A stretch of 64,000 nt of DNA, taken from contig NZ_BMLC01000001.1 of NCBI RefSeq assembly GCF_014645015.1, forward strand, positions 1-64,000. The letters run 5' to 3'. The stretch's first letter is position 1. Every line of letters begins with the position of its first letter. Both the position numbers and the translations under genes were made by a program. This document shows positions 26,302 through 34,903 of the stretch, piece by piece. The notes beneath the pieces were generated by a model that saw only the letters and a list, made by a program, of their open reading frames with translations, made no database searches and was not told the DNA's origin. The stretch is from Salinibacterium xinjiangense (GTDB taxonomy: Bacteria; Actinomycetota; Actinomycetes; Actinomycetales; Microbacteriaceae).

Positions 26302-27783
26302 CTAGTCGAGGACGAAGGTTGCGTCAGAGAATCCCGTACCCGCTGCCACTGTTTGCACATACATGACGTATGAAGAGTGACGCAGGTATCGCCCGGGATT
26401 GGCGATCGACTCGAATGACGCAGCCGACGAACTCGCGAGCCCTGCCCGACGCGTGAACGATGCGAGCCGCGCGAACGCCGCCGTGCCGTCGCTTGCCTCG
26501 ACGCGCACTGACGTTCCACGGTCGACGAGATACCGGCCTGGGAAGTTCGCCGACTCGAGAGACACGCTCGAACCGCCCGCGAGTCCGGCAGCGAGCGTGA
26601 ATTGCGAGTCGGCGAGCGTCGTGACATTGGCATCCAATCGCGCTTGGAAATCGAAGTGACGCACGACCCGGTCAGGGAAGTTGAACGACGTCAGTCGCAC
26701 CGGTAGCGCACCGTTCGCAACGGGAATTCCGAAGTTCGGCGTGCCGTCTGCGTTCCAGTAGAGCTTCTGGACGCGAGTGTTGCGATTGGGATCATAGAGC
26801 GGATCCCCCGTGATGTCTCGATAATTGCGCGAGTGGAAGACATTGAGGTCGCTCGTGCCGTCTTCCGACACCGTAAACGAGTTGTGGCCGGGGCCGTACT
26901 GACTCGTTGCGGTATTCGACGTGAACACGGGAGTCGGGGTCTTGACCCACGAGGCCGGGCTGAGCAGGTTCGCGGTGGCGTTCGCCGTCAGGAGCCCGAG
27001 GCAATAGTTCGAGTCGGTCGCGCTCGCCGAGAAGGCGATGAACACCCGATCGTTGCGAATAATCACCGCCGGACCCTCGTTGACCGTGTAACCGACCTTC
27101 TCCCACGCGTACGTCGGCACGGCGATTCGAGCCTGTGGACCGGTGAGCGTCGTCGGCCCTGACATTGCCGAAATATAGAGGTTGGTTCCGGGCCCCACGG
27201 CGGCCTCGTTCTGAGCCCACACCAAATATCGCGTGCCGTTGTGGCTGAAGGTGGTCGCGTCGAGCGAGAAGGAATCGAACGCTGTAAAGATGCGACCGAG
27301 AACGCTCCAGGATGCCGTGAGCGGATCTTGCCCGTTGGCCACGAGCACGTAGGGCCGCACCCTGAACACATCGCTCGACGTTCCCGCCGCGAAATACATG
27401 TACCAGGTGTTGTTGAAATAGTGCAGCTCGGGTGCCCAAATATGGCCGCCCATCTCACCGGGAGTTCGTGTCCACACCGTGCGTTCGGTCGCCGTCGCGA
27501 GCCCCGCAATCGTTGAAGCCCCGCGAACAATGAGCCCATCGTAGGCCGGCACAGAAGCCGTGAAGTAGTACATCCCGTTCGAATGCTTCATGATGTGGGG
27601 GTCAGCCCGTTGATTGATGAGCGCGTTGTTCAGGGGGAACGCCGCCGCGCTCGCAGGCATTGCGTCGAACAGTCCGCTGGAGGGCAGGGCCGCGGCGAAG
27701 GCCACAGCACCTGCTCCCATCAGGATTGCTCGTCGAGACAGCTGTGAACCAAATTCGTTAGTCATATCGTTTTCTACTCTCAT
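26302..27783 (-). CDS. Secreted GH43 glycoside hydrolase with AbfB module, Tat signal, ~493 aa
   Basis: LSRRAILMGAGAVAFAAALP is a twin-arginine signal, so it is probably exported folded. The GH43 residues are visible in INQRADPHIMKHSNGMYYF (Asp), GHIWAPELHYF, FSLDATTF and VNEGPAVIIR (Glu). The last ~140 residues are an AbfB beta-trefoil (SFNFPDRVVRHFDFQARLD; SANFPGRYLVDRGTSVRVE; NPGRYLRHSSYVMYV). I take the ATG at 27783, which overlaps the stop of the preceding gene (ATGA), so the genes are coupled; an ATG at 27765 is possible. Last gene of a three-gene leftward operon. Likely an arabinofuranosidase or related enzyme. Confidence 0.84.
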   Translation of the reverse strand: MRVENDMTNEFGSQLSRRAILMGAGAVAFAAALPSSGLFDAMPASAAAFPLNNALINQRADPHIMKHSNGMYYFTASVPAYDGLIVRGASTIAGLATATERTVWTRTPGEMGGHIWAPELHYFNNTWYMYFAAGTSSDVFRVRPYVLVANGQDPLTASWSVLGRIFTAFDSFSLDATTFSHNGTRYLVWAQNEAAVGPGTNLYISAMSGPTTLTGPQARIAVPTYAWEKVGYTVNEGPAVIIRNDRVFIAFSASATDSNYCLGLLTANATANLLSPASWVKTPTPVFTSNTATSQYGPGHNSFTVSEDGTSDLNVFHSRNYRDITGDPLYDPNRNTRVQKLYWNADGTPNFGIPVANGALPVRLTSFNFPDRVVRHFDFQARLDANVTTLADSQFTLAAGLAGGSSVSLESANFPGRYLVDRGTSVRVEASDGTAAFARLASFTRRAGLASSSAASFESIANPGRYLRHSSYVMYVQTVAAGTGFSDATFVLD

Positions 27784-29693
27784 ATTGTGATCCGGAATCG
27801 TTGGCACTGATTGTCGAGCCAGCCGTACTGGTTGATGCGGGTGCCGTCAGCGCGTCCGCAACCCGCGAGGTCGAGAACCTTGCCACTGTGGGCGGCAACG
27901 ATTCGCACCGTTCCGTCGGCGAGGGGGTCGATCTTCCACGAGCTGGAAGCGCCGCACGTTGCTTGTGTGACTGCTGCGCCGTCAGCCGCGCTTGCGCCGG
28001 TCACGGTGAGGCACAGTCCCACAGCCGATGATGGGTGAATCTGCACGTAGCCGTTTGCCGCTGCGGTGAAGGTGTACCGCTGGCACACGCTTCCCGTGTA
28101 CTGCCACTGCTGAAGTCCCGCTCCCGCTGCCGTCGAACAATCGGGAACATCGAACGACTTACCGCTCGCAACCGAGACAATGCTCACGGCACCGACCGGG
28201 CGAAGCGCCCACTGCTGGCACGCGTTGCCGAGCCCCGTCCACAGGGCAATTGAAGCGCCCGTAGCGAGCGAGCAATTCGCTACATCGAGCACCTTGCTCG
28301 CGTTGCGATTGGTGAGCGTCACGAATCCGTCGGCCCCGGGCGCCGGTCGCCATTCCTGGCAAGCATTGGCGACCCATGACCATTGCCGCACGGCGGTGCC
28401 GTTAGCGGTGGCGCAGTTCGCGGCATCCAGAACCTTATTGCTTGCCGCGTTGACGAGGCGGTAGTAGCCGTCGGCGGTTGAGTCGAGCTTCCAACTGGTG
28501 TGCGCGGTCTTCGAGTTGGCGCACGCGGCCTGCACGAGCCCTCCCCCGTCGGCCGTCGAATTGCCGGCGATCGTTGCGCAGAGTCCGCTGTTGCGGTTCA
28601 CGAGTTCGAACGGAGCCGAAACGATCGGTGCTGTGATCGGGCCGCGTTCTCCGCTCGGCACCGCGATGGCAGTGGTTGTGGCAGCGGGCTGGCCGAAGAG
28701 CGGCTTGCCCGCTGCATCCCAGTTGACCTTCTGGGCTCGCGAGCTTCGCGTGGTGCTACAGCCATCGGTCGAGGCGTTGTTGCCGTGGTACAGGTTCCAA
28801 TACTCGCTGCCATCGGGCGACATGAAGAAGTCGTTGTGGCCCGGGCCGAAGACTCCGTTCGCTTTCTCAAAGACCGGGTTTGCACCTTTGGTCCAGGATG
28901 CCGCGACCGCCGGATCCCCACCGTTGTAGGTGAGCATCCCGAGCTTGTAGTCAGGGGTCCAGCAGCCGCTCGCCGAGTAGACCATGAAGGTTTCGCCGCC
29001 CCGTTGCAGAGCGACCGGCCCCTCATTGACCGCGCCCCCCTGCGTTTCCCAGCTCAACGTCGGTTGTGACAGGATCGTGCCGGCACTCACTGCCGTCCAG
29101 GGGTTTGTCATGCGAGCGATCCAGTTGCTCTGTCGCCCATCAGGAGCGGGCGCGAATTGCGACCACACAACGAACAATTCCCCGTTGAGTTCGAGGTACG
29201 AGCCGTCAATGTTCCACGCGGTCGTGGGGATCGGCCGACCCTTATAGGAGTACGGCCCGAGGGGGTCGTCGCCCGAGCTCTCGAGCGCGTGCATCCGCTG
29301 GTTATCGTAATTTCCCGGCGTTCCCATCGTGTACATGAGGTACCAGCGCCAACCGTTGGGGCCCTGCAGGCGCTTGAGCTCAGGCGCCCACATGTTGGCC
29401 GAGCGATCAGTGGCCGTGTCGGAGTAGACCGTCATGGAAGCCGCGGTCTTAAGCCCTTCAAGGGTCGGCGACTTCCGCATTGTTACATCACCCGACCACG
29501 TAGTAGCCGCGTAATAGTAATTGCCCTGATAGAACTCGATCGTGGGGTCGGCTTCCTGAACGAGCGGGTTCGTGAAGGTCGGTTCGCCGATTGCCGTGGC
29601 GGGCTCGGAATTCGCGCTGAACTGGAGGAGCGAGGCTGCGAGGACGGCAGCGAGGGCCGACGCGACAATGCGACGGACGGAGGGTCTTCTCAT
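27780..29693 (-). CDS. Secreted GH43 glycoside hydrolase with ricin-type lectin modules, 637 aa
   Basis: Signal peptide RIVASALAAVLAASLLQFSA, then a GH43 catalytic domain (FTNPLVQEADPTIEFYQGNY with the first Asp; NMWAPELKRLQG; WNIDGSYLELNG; GAVNEGPVALQRG with the acid Glu). From about residue 350 onward come two successive ricin-B-like beta-trefoils (RICIN/CBM13), recognisable by repeats of the type VLDVANCSLATGASIALW and QQWALRPVG. The arrangement fits an exo-acting arabinofuranosidase of the GH43 type acting on polymeric substrate. Start ATG 29693 has AAAGAGA upstream; a longer frame to 29762 overlaps the upstream gene and is less likely. Middle gene of the operon. Confidence 0.85.
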   Translation of the reverse strand: MRRPSVRRIVASALAAVLAASLLQFSANSEPATAIGEPTFTNPLVQEADPTIEFYQGNYYYAATTWSGDVTMRKSPTLEGLKTAASMTVYSDTATDRSANMWAPELKRLQGPNGWRWYLMYTMGTPGNYDNQRMHALESSGDDPLGPYSYKGRPIPTTAWNIDGSYLELNGELFVVWSQFAPAPDGRQSNWIARMTNPWTAVSAGTILSQPTLSWETQGGAVNEGPVALQRGGETFMVYSASGCWTPDYKLGMLTYNGGDPAVAASWTKGANPVFEKANGVFGPGHNDFFMSPDGSEYWNLYHGNNASTDGCSTTRSSRAQKVNWDAAGKPLFGQPAATTTAIAVPSGERGPITAPIVSAPFELVNRNSGLCATIAGNSTADGGGLVQAACANSKTAHTSWKLDSTADGYYRLVNAASNKVLDAANCATANGTAVRQWSWVANACQEWRPAPGADGFVTLTNRNASKVLDVANCSLATGASIALWTGLGNACQQWALRPVGAVSIVSVASGKSFDVPDCSTAAGAGLQQWQYTGSVCQRYTFTAAANGYVQIHPSSAVGLCLTVTGASAADGAAVTQATCGASSSWKIDPLADGTVRIVAAHSGKVLDLAGCGRADGTRINQYGWLDNQCQRFRITI

Positions 29694-29730
29694 GGGATCT
29701 CTTTCGACTTCGATGTCAGCTGGTTGTGGG

Positions 29731-31143
29731 TTAGTAGCGAACGCCGAAGGTCGCGTCTTCACGCGCGGCCTGGCTTGAGGTTGTGGTTATGGGGTCGATT
29801 CGGAGCACGAAACCGGTGTGACGGATGACCCGATCCGGGTAGTTGAACGACGTGAAGGTCGACCAGCTCGAGTCGGCAAGCCCCGCAACCCGGGTAAACG
29901 TTGAGTCAGCCGCGAAAGCTGCCGACCCGTCATTGCTCGCGAGTTTGAGTTCGAATCCTTCGTGCCGGAGGAACATGTTCGGGAAGTTGATCGACCGGAA
30001 CGAGACCGTGTTTGTGCCGGCCAACCCGGCGACCATGCGGAACTGTGAGTCAGCGAAAGGGTCGAAGGGGTACTGGTCGATGCGGGCCACGTTCGAGGCA
30101 TGGCGCACGTAGCGATCCGGATAGTTGAACGACTTGAGTCGGTTCCAGCTCGGGAGTCCCCAGCGAGTGACGAGGTTGCTGTATTCCACGCTCGTGATCG
30201 GCTGTATCGTGGCGTGCTTCGAGTTGAGCGGTTGCGTATAGGCGCGCTGGCTCAGGGGAGTCCACGAATTCGTGCTGATGCTCGAGCTCGACCATGCGGT
30301 GAACTTGCCGTTGACCGGCGTGTAGACGTCTCCCCACAGCGTGAACTGGTTTGAGGTGAGTGACTTGACGACGATCGGAGCCTCGGTGAGTCCCGATCCG
30401 GCATACCCCGTCGTGTAGGTCGCGTTGTTGAACGCACCGGGGGCGAGAGAGGTCGACTTGGCACCGAAGAGCTGGTTGTCACGCTTGTAATACATGTAAT
30501 AGGCGCCGTTGTCGACTGTCACGGTCGCGTCGATGATGTTGACGCCGGGGTCGAACCAGGTCTGCGGAGCACTGACGTTGACGAAGTCGGACGTGTAGTT
30601 CACCATGATGACGTCTCGCGTGCCGTTGAACGCGGAATAGATGATGCCGTACTGATTGCGAGCAGGATCCCAAAACGCTTCGGGCGCCCAGCTGTGCGTC
30701 GCGAGCGAGTGCACCTTGATGCGCCGGTAGTTGGAGAAGCTCGTCAGGTCGGCTGAATCCCACGCGTGTATGTATTGGTTGTTTTGCGCGAAGTTGGTTC
30801 CGGCGAGGTCTGTTGCGAGCACGACGAAGGTGCCGTCCTGCTTGCGGAAAATATATGGATCGCGCAGCCCCCGGGTGCCGGCAGTGGGTGTGACAACCGG
30901 AGCGTTCTGATTGAGCGGGGCCCAGTTGTGTCCGTCGGAACTCACCGCGAGGTGCAACCCGTAATTATTCGCGATGCTGTCGGGCGACTCGGTGAAGTAC
31001 CCCATGACGTAATTGGAGTAGACCGGGGCTGCCTGGGCCGGGGCACCGACCAGAAGAGTCGCGGTGAGGGCTGTGGCGAGAACCGTCGCAATGGCGCGCA
31101 GTCTTCGCACGCGCGACTGGGCGCGGGCCGGGGAAACAGACAT
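29731..31143 (-). CDS. Secreted GH43 glycoside hydrolase with AbfB module, 470 aa
   Basis: Starts MSVSPARAQSRVRRLRAIAT with GGAAAG 7 bases upstream, a signal peptide (ATVLATALTATLLVGAPAQA) and a GH43 domain closely like that at 24672-26213: LRDPYIFRKQDGTFVVLATD, HSWAPEAFWDPARNQYGI, NIIDATVTVDNGAYYMYYK and GLTEAPIVVKS. A C-terminal AbfB trefoil (FNYPDRYVRHASNVARID; INFPNMFLRHEGFELKLAS; FNYPDRVIRHTGFVLRIDP) should bind arabinofuranose side chains. First gene of a three-gene operon, behind a LacI-type operator. The likeness to the right-facing gene suggests duplication. Confidence 0.85.
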   Translation of the reverse strand: MSVSPARAQSRVRRLRAIATVLATALTATLLVGAPAQAAPVYSNYVMGYFTESPDSIANNYGLHLAVSSDGHNWAPLNQNAPVVTPTAGTRGLRDPYIFRKQDGTFVVLATDLAGTNFAQNNQYIHAWDSADLTSFSNYRRIKVHSLATHSWAPEAFWDPARNQYGIIYSAFNGTRDVIMVNYTSDFVNVSAPQTWFDPGVNIIDATVTVDNGAYYMYYKRDNQLFGAKSTSLAPGAFNNATYTTGYAGSGLTEAPIVVKSLTSNQFTLWGDVYTPVNGKFTAWSSSSISTNSWTPLSQRAYTQPLNSKHATIQPITSVEYSNLVTRWGLPSWNRLKSFNYPDRYVRHASNVARIDQYPFDPFADSQFRMVAGLAGTNTVSFRSINFPNMFLRHEGFELKLASNDGSAAFAADSTFTRVAGLADSSWSTFTSFNYPDRVIRHTGFVLRIDPITTTSSQAAREDATFGVRY

Positions 31144-31175
31144 CGTTGTCTTTCCAATCTCGACATTGAGAGAAT

Positions 31176-31191
31176 AAGTGAGCGCTAACAT
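31176..31191 (-). promoter_or_regulatory. LacI-type operator upstream of the GH43 operon
   Basis: AAGTGAGCGCTAACAT, i.e. ATGTTAGCGCTCACTT on the coding strand, about 33 bases before the ATG of 29731-31143. It nearly matches the site before the other GH43 transcription unit, at a similar distance from the start. Confidence 0.68.
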
Positions 31192-31598
31192 AAGCGTAGC
31201 TTGTGGCAGGCCCTTTATTGCCCATGCGGTCGAACTCGAGTCGAGTTCCAAGACCGGTCGGTGTCCGGTCACGTTCGCTGATACGTCGCACAGAGGCGGC
31301 TTGGGAGGATGAAGTAGGCCCGCAGCCGACGAGTAGGCGCACGTGGGTACTCACATCTTCATCGCGATACAGCTCGCCCGACCAGCCATCTCTCGGCTAT
31401 ATCGGTAGCGAGCTGGACGTCGCCCGGTCGGACTACATGTGCTATCCGGAGAGGTTGTCCAGCCAGCGAACAGGAAGACCCCGTACACAGTGCCTCCGGG
31501 GTCTTTGCGGTGGCGGGCCCGGGAATATTTTTGCGCAATGAGAGATGTCTCACGCGGTGTTGACAGCTGCAGGCTTGCCAGCAGTCGATAATCAGAGA
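31192..31598. other. Divergent intergenic region
   Basis: No gene. It contains a copy of a terminator element (31466-31506) and, before the histidine kinase, TTGACA (31560-31565) and GATAAT (31587-31592). Confidence 0.45.
31466..31506 (+). terminator. Rho-independent terminator, copy of the 10030-10073 element
   Basis: CAGCGAACAGGAAGACCCCG is identical to the sequence at 10030-10049. AAGACCCCG pairs with CGGGGTCTT (31497-31505). No gene ends just before it. Confidence 0.7.
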
Positions 31599-33065
31599 AT
31601 GCGCGTCGCACCTCCATTGCTCAAGCGGCGTTTCAGGGCCCTGCGATCGGTGCGAGCGCGCATCCTCCTGTCGATGCTGGCGGTTGCTGCGGTGGGGATG
31701 ATCGTGGCCGGCGGCACCGCCTACGTCATCCAGCGCGAGCGAACCCTGTTCCAGATCGACGACAGGCTCGCGTCAGCGGTCGACGAGTCGGCGTTCATCG
31801 CCCGGGATGCCCAGCCAGCGACCCTCGACGATGCCCTCTACGCAATAGTGCAGGGACTCAGGCCCGGTACAGACGAGGCGACGTTCGCGATCATCGGGGA
31901 TCGCACCGCCATTGTCCCCGGGGGTGGCGGCGAGCTGCATCCCGAACAGGACCCTGGGTTCGTGGCGCGCGTACTGGCGGAGACAGCGGGTGGCCAGGTA
32001 GTGAGGGGCACCGCCGCTGCCGATGAGAGCTCGGTGCGATACGTAGCCATCCCGGTGACCGTCGAGGGCGATGGTGACGGCACCGGGATCTTCGTCGTCG
32101 CGGTTGATCTGAATGCTCGACTTCTGCCCGTGAATGAGGCGTTCCGCACCTTCGCGATCGTGGCCGCTATGGCGCTCGCCGTGCTCGGGCTGGTCGGCTG
32201 GTCCGTGGCCGGCCGGCTGCTCTCCCCCATCCGGAAGCTCCGAGAGACGGCGGCAAGGATCACGGCGACAGACGTGAGCGAAAGAATTGTCGTCGTCGGT
32301 TCCGATGATGTCTCAGAGCTGACCGTGACCGTGAACAGGATGCTCGACAGGCTCGACAGCGCGCTCACCGGGCAACGGCAGCTGCTGGATGACATCGGCC
32401 ATGAACTGAAGACGCCGATCACCATCGTCCGCGGGCACCTCGAGCTCATGCGGGCCAGCGATGAGGCCGATGTCGTGGCGACCAGGTTGCTCGCCATCGA
32501 CGAGCTGGACAGGATGAGCGGCCTGGTCAGGGACATCTCGGATCTTGCCACCGTGCTGCGAACACTGCGGATGCAACGGGAACCTACCGATATAGGAATT
32601 CTGACCGAGAGCGTGCGGGCCAAGGCGAGAGCGCTCTCGTCGGCCCATGAATGGACCAGCCCCCGGATTGCGCACGTGACTGTGTCGATCGACCCAGAGA
32701 GGCTTACTCAGGCACTCCTCCAGCTAGCCGCGAATGCGGTCGTGCACGGCACGGCGACCGGTACCATCGAGATCTGCAGCGAGGTTCGTGCCGACAGGCT
32801 TCTGTTCACCGTACGCGACGACGGGCCGGGGGTTGATCCGCAGCTGGCAGATGCCATTTTCGAGCGGTTCCATCGGGGATCGGACTCCAGCGGATCAGAG
32901 GGGCGCGGCGCCTCGGGCTCAGGGCTGGGCCTTGCGATCGTGCTGGCCATCGCCGAGGCGCACGGTGGCACCGCAGCGCTGCAGTCAGGCCAGGCTCTTG
33001 GTGCGACATTCGTCATCGATATCCCCATCACAACACCACCGCTAGTACAGGGAGACAGGACATGA
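31599..33065 (+). CDS. Sensor histidine kinase, 488 aa
   Basis: Membrane sensor of a two-component system. TM1 (ILLSMLAVAAVGMIVAGGTA) and TM2 (AIVAAMALAVLGLVGWSVAG) flank a ~130-residue extracytoplasmic domain. A HAMP linker follows, then the phospho-acceptor H-box LDDIGHELKTPITIVRGHLE (His ~268), the N-box LAANAVVHG, G1 VRDDGPGVD and G2 GSGLGLAIVLAIA. The ATG at 31599 is preferred because GATAAT ends six bases before it; the ATG at 31545 is the alternative. The stop overlaps the response regulator start (ATGA). The signal is unknown; the two acidic exported proteins that follow are candidates for partners. Confidence 0.9.
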   Translation: MRVAPPLLKRRFRALRSVRARILLSMLAVAAVGMIVAGGTAYVIQRERTLFQIDDRLASAVDESAFIARDAQPATLDDALYAIVQGLRPGTDEATFAIIGDRTAIVPGGGGELHPEQDPGFVARVLAETAGGQVVRGTAAADESSVRYVAIPVTVEGDGDGTGIFVVAVDLNARLLPVNEAFRTFAIVAAMALAVLGLVGWSVAGRLLSPIRKLRETAARITATDVSERIVVVGSDDVSELTVTVNRMLDRLDSALTGQRQLLDDIGHELKTPITIVRGHLELMRASDEADVVATRLLAIDELDRMSGLVRDISDLATVLRTLRMQREPTDIGILTESVRAKARALSSAHEWTSPRIAHVTVSIDPERLTQALLQLAANAVVHGTATGTIEICSEVRADRLLFTVRDDGPGVDPQLADAIFERFHRGSDSSGSEGRGASGSGLGLAIVLAIAEAHGGTAALQSGQALGATFVIDIPITTPPLVQGDRT

Positions 33066-33718
33066 GTCGCATTCTGCTGGCGGAAGACGAGGCCAGGATC
33101 TCGTCTTTCGTGGAGAAGGGCCTGCGAGCCGCAGGCTTCACGACGGTCGTCGCCGCCACCGGACCCGATGCGCTCGAGCATGCGCTGTCTGGTGGGTTCG
33201 ACCTACTCGTGCTCGACATCGGTCTGCCGGGCTTCGATGGGTTCGAGGTACTGCGCCGACTTCGTGCGGCGCGTGTCGAGTTGCCGGTCATCGTTCTGTC
33301 CGCTCGCACCTCGGCCGACGACACCCTGGCGAGTCTCGAACGCGGTGCCAACGACTACATGCCCAAGCCGTTCAGGTTTGACGAGCTCCTGGCCAGGATC
33401 AGGCTCAGGATGGCGGATGCCACGCGTGGCGTCGAGCCGGTTCTCGCGGTCGACGGCCTGCAGCTGGACCTTCACAGTCGCCGGGCGATAGTGCGCGGTC
33501 GCGAGGTCGAGCTCTCAGCCCGCGAGTTCGCGCTGGCCGAGGAGTTTCTGAGAAACCCTGACCGGGTTCTCAGTCGCGAACAGCTGTTGAGTCGGGTGTG
33601 GGGCTACGACTTCGACCCCGGCTCGAACATCGTCGACGTGTACGTCGGCTACCTCAGGTCGAAGCTGGGGAGCGAACACATCGAAACGGTGAGAGGAATG
33701 GGCTACCGGCTGCGCTGA
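33062..33718 (+). CDS. OmpR/PhoB-family response regulator, 218 aa
   Basis: Receiver domain with the phospho-acceptor Asp52 in FDLLVLDIGLPGFDG, the acidic pair in LLAEDEARI and Lys in NDYMPKPFRF. The winged-helix DNA-binding domain occupies residues ~125-218 (LSAREFALAEEFLRNPDRVL, IVDVYVGYLRSKLG, VRGMGYRLR). Translationally coupled to the kinase by ATGA overlap, so the pair is one two-component system. Confidence 0.93.
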   Translation: MSRILLAEDEARISSFVEKGLRAAGFTTVVAATGPDALEHALSGGFDLLVLDIGLPGFDGFEVLRRLRAARVELPVIVLSARTSADDTLASLERGANDYMPKPFRFDELLARIRLRMADATRGVEPVLAVDGLQLDLHSRRAIVRGREVELSAREFALAEEFLRNPDRVLSREQLLSRVWGYDFDPGSNIVDVYVGYLRSKLGSEHIETVRGMGYRLR

Positions 33719-33749
33719 GGCAGCCAGCGCCCATCCCTGGGGGTGAGCG

Positions 33750-34259
33750 TCAGTCCTCGTCGCTGCCGTGACCTGAATCGGAGTCGTTGTCGTCCGAGTC
33801 GCTGTCGTGAGAGTCGCTGTCGTCGCTCGCGTTGTCCTCAGCTTCGCTGTCGTCAGCTTCGGAGTCGTCAGCTTCGTACTCGTCCGAGTCGCTGTCGTCA
33901 GCTACGTCGTCCTCGGCTTCGTACTCGTCCGAGTCGCTGTCGTCAGCTACGTCGTCGTCAGCTTCGTCATCGTCAATTCCGTTGTCGTCAGCTTCGTCAT
34001 CGTTGACGTCGTGGGTACCCGGCGCGTGGACGTCGTCGTCGTCGTTCAGGTCGTCGGTAGCCGGGTCGTCGAAAATGCTGGGCTCCGGCGTGGGGACCAG
34101 GAGGTCTCCGGGTGCGTCGCTTGGAGTTGAGGCGGAACTGGATGAGACTACTGAGCTCGACGGCTGGGCCGCTGCAACTGCGGCGGAGCCTGCACACAGC
34201 ACTCCGACGACGGCGACTGCCGAGGCGATGAGAACCGGACGCGAGGTGAAGAGTGACAT
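33750..34259 (-). CDS. Exported, extremely acidic Asp/Ser-repeat protein, 169 aa
   Basis: A signal peptide (PVLIASAVAVVGVLCAGSAA) is followed by a Ser/Pro/Thr linker and a ~110-residue tail made almost wholly of D, E and S, with units such as DDVADDSDSDEYEA repeated. The tail should be disordered and could bind Ca2+ or other cations. No enzyme domain. AAAGG lies 7 bases before the ATG at 34259. Convergent with the response regulator, 31 bases away. The repeat DNA makes length variation between strains likely. Function unknown. Confidence 0.7.
   Translation of the reverse strand: MSLFTSRPVLIASAVAVVGVLCAGSAAVAAAQPSSSVVSSSSASTPSDAPGDLLVPTPEPSIFDDPATDDLNDDDDVHAPGTHDVNDDEADDNGIDDDEADDDVADDSDSDEYEAEDDVADDSDSDEYEADDSEADDSEAEDNASDDSDSHDSDSDDNDSDSGHGSDED
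33871..33970. repeat. Tandem repeat inside the acidic-protein gene
   Basis: A unit of roughly 50 bases (GTACTCGTCCGAGTCGCTGT, then CGTCAGCTACGTCGTC...) occurs twice, embedded in a longer run of shorter TCGTC-rich repeats from 33780 to 34000. Confidence 0.65.
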
Positions 34260-34392
34260 GGTCTGCCTTTCGACGTGCCGGATATCCGACGCTGGTGCGG
34301 CTGAATGCCGTATGTACAAGCTGACTGGCGAATGTAAGGGGATCACGAGGGAATCGTGAGACGACTCTTAGGAAATGGCGCGCGGCGGCGGG

Positions 34393-34833
34393 TCAGTCTT
34401 CGGGATTGCTGGCCCCGCTGCTGTCGCCGCTGCTGTCATCGTTGCTGAGCCCGTCGTGATTATCCAGTTCGACTTCCACGGGTGGTGGGGCCGTCACGAC
34501 TTCAGGCTCGTCGTCCCCAGATAGTGGGCCCGTCACGACTCCAGGCTCGTCATCCCCGGGCGCCGATGATGATGTCGGTGGTGATGTCGGCGTCGCGGTC
34601 GGCTCTTGGCTTGGCTTGGGGCTCGGTTTGACGTTCGGTTCGGCGGCCGGCTCCGCACCGGGAACCGGGCTCGGGGTGATAGACACCGCGGGAACATCCA
34701 GGGGCTGGCCCGCGGCATCCGCGAATCTGAGCTCGCTGGTCACGACGATTCCGGTCGCGATAACGGCGACAGCCACGATCGCGAAGACGGCATCGGCGAT
34801 CGCGGAACGAGCACCCCAAAATCTCACCATCAC
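34393..34833 (-). CDS. Exported Pro/Ser/Thr-rich protein with acidic tail, ~146 aa
   Basis: One N-terminal hydrophobic helix (FAIVAVAVIATGIVVTSELR) is either a signal anchor or an uncleaved signal; after it come a P/S/T/E-rich linker and acidic repeats (PGDDEPGVVTGPLSGDDEPE). No family recognised. Start GTG 34833 sits six bases after GATAAT, ATG 34830 directly follows; there is no ribosome binding site. Together with its neighbour at 33750-34259 it forms a pair of acidic exported proteins next to a two-component system. Confidence 0.55.
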   Translation of the reverse strand: MMVRFWGARSAIADAVFAIVAVAVIATGIVVTSELRFADAAGQPLDVPAVSITPSPVPGAEPAAEPNVKPSPKPSQEPTATPTSPPTSSSAPGDDEPGVVTGPLSGDDEPEVVTAPPPVEVELDNHDGLSNDDSSGDSSGASNPED

Positions 34834-34903
34834 GGTCGTATTATCCCCGCTTTTGGGGGGTAGTGCGGTGAGATTCTTCTTAGGAGGTCGGGTTTCAGAG
34901 ACC

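Noticed and set aside
31545-31598. Upstream ATG for the histidine kinase
   Set aside because: Not excluded, but GATAAT six bases before ATG 31599 and the charged start just before TM1 make the later start more likely.
33780-34000. Possible CRISPR-like array
   Set aside because: The repeats are short, imperfect, in frame and without unique spacers; they encode Asp/Ser repeats.
33743-34359. + strand frames through the acidic-repeat gene giving Arg- or Ser-rich proteins
   Set aside because: They are antisense readings of the Asp/Ser repeats; the minus strand has the signal peptide and ribosome binding site.
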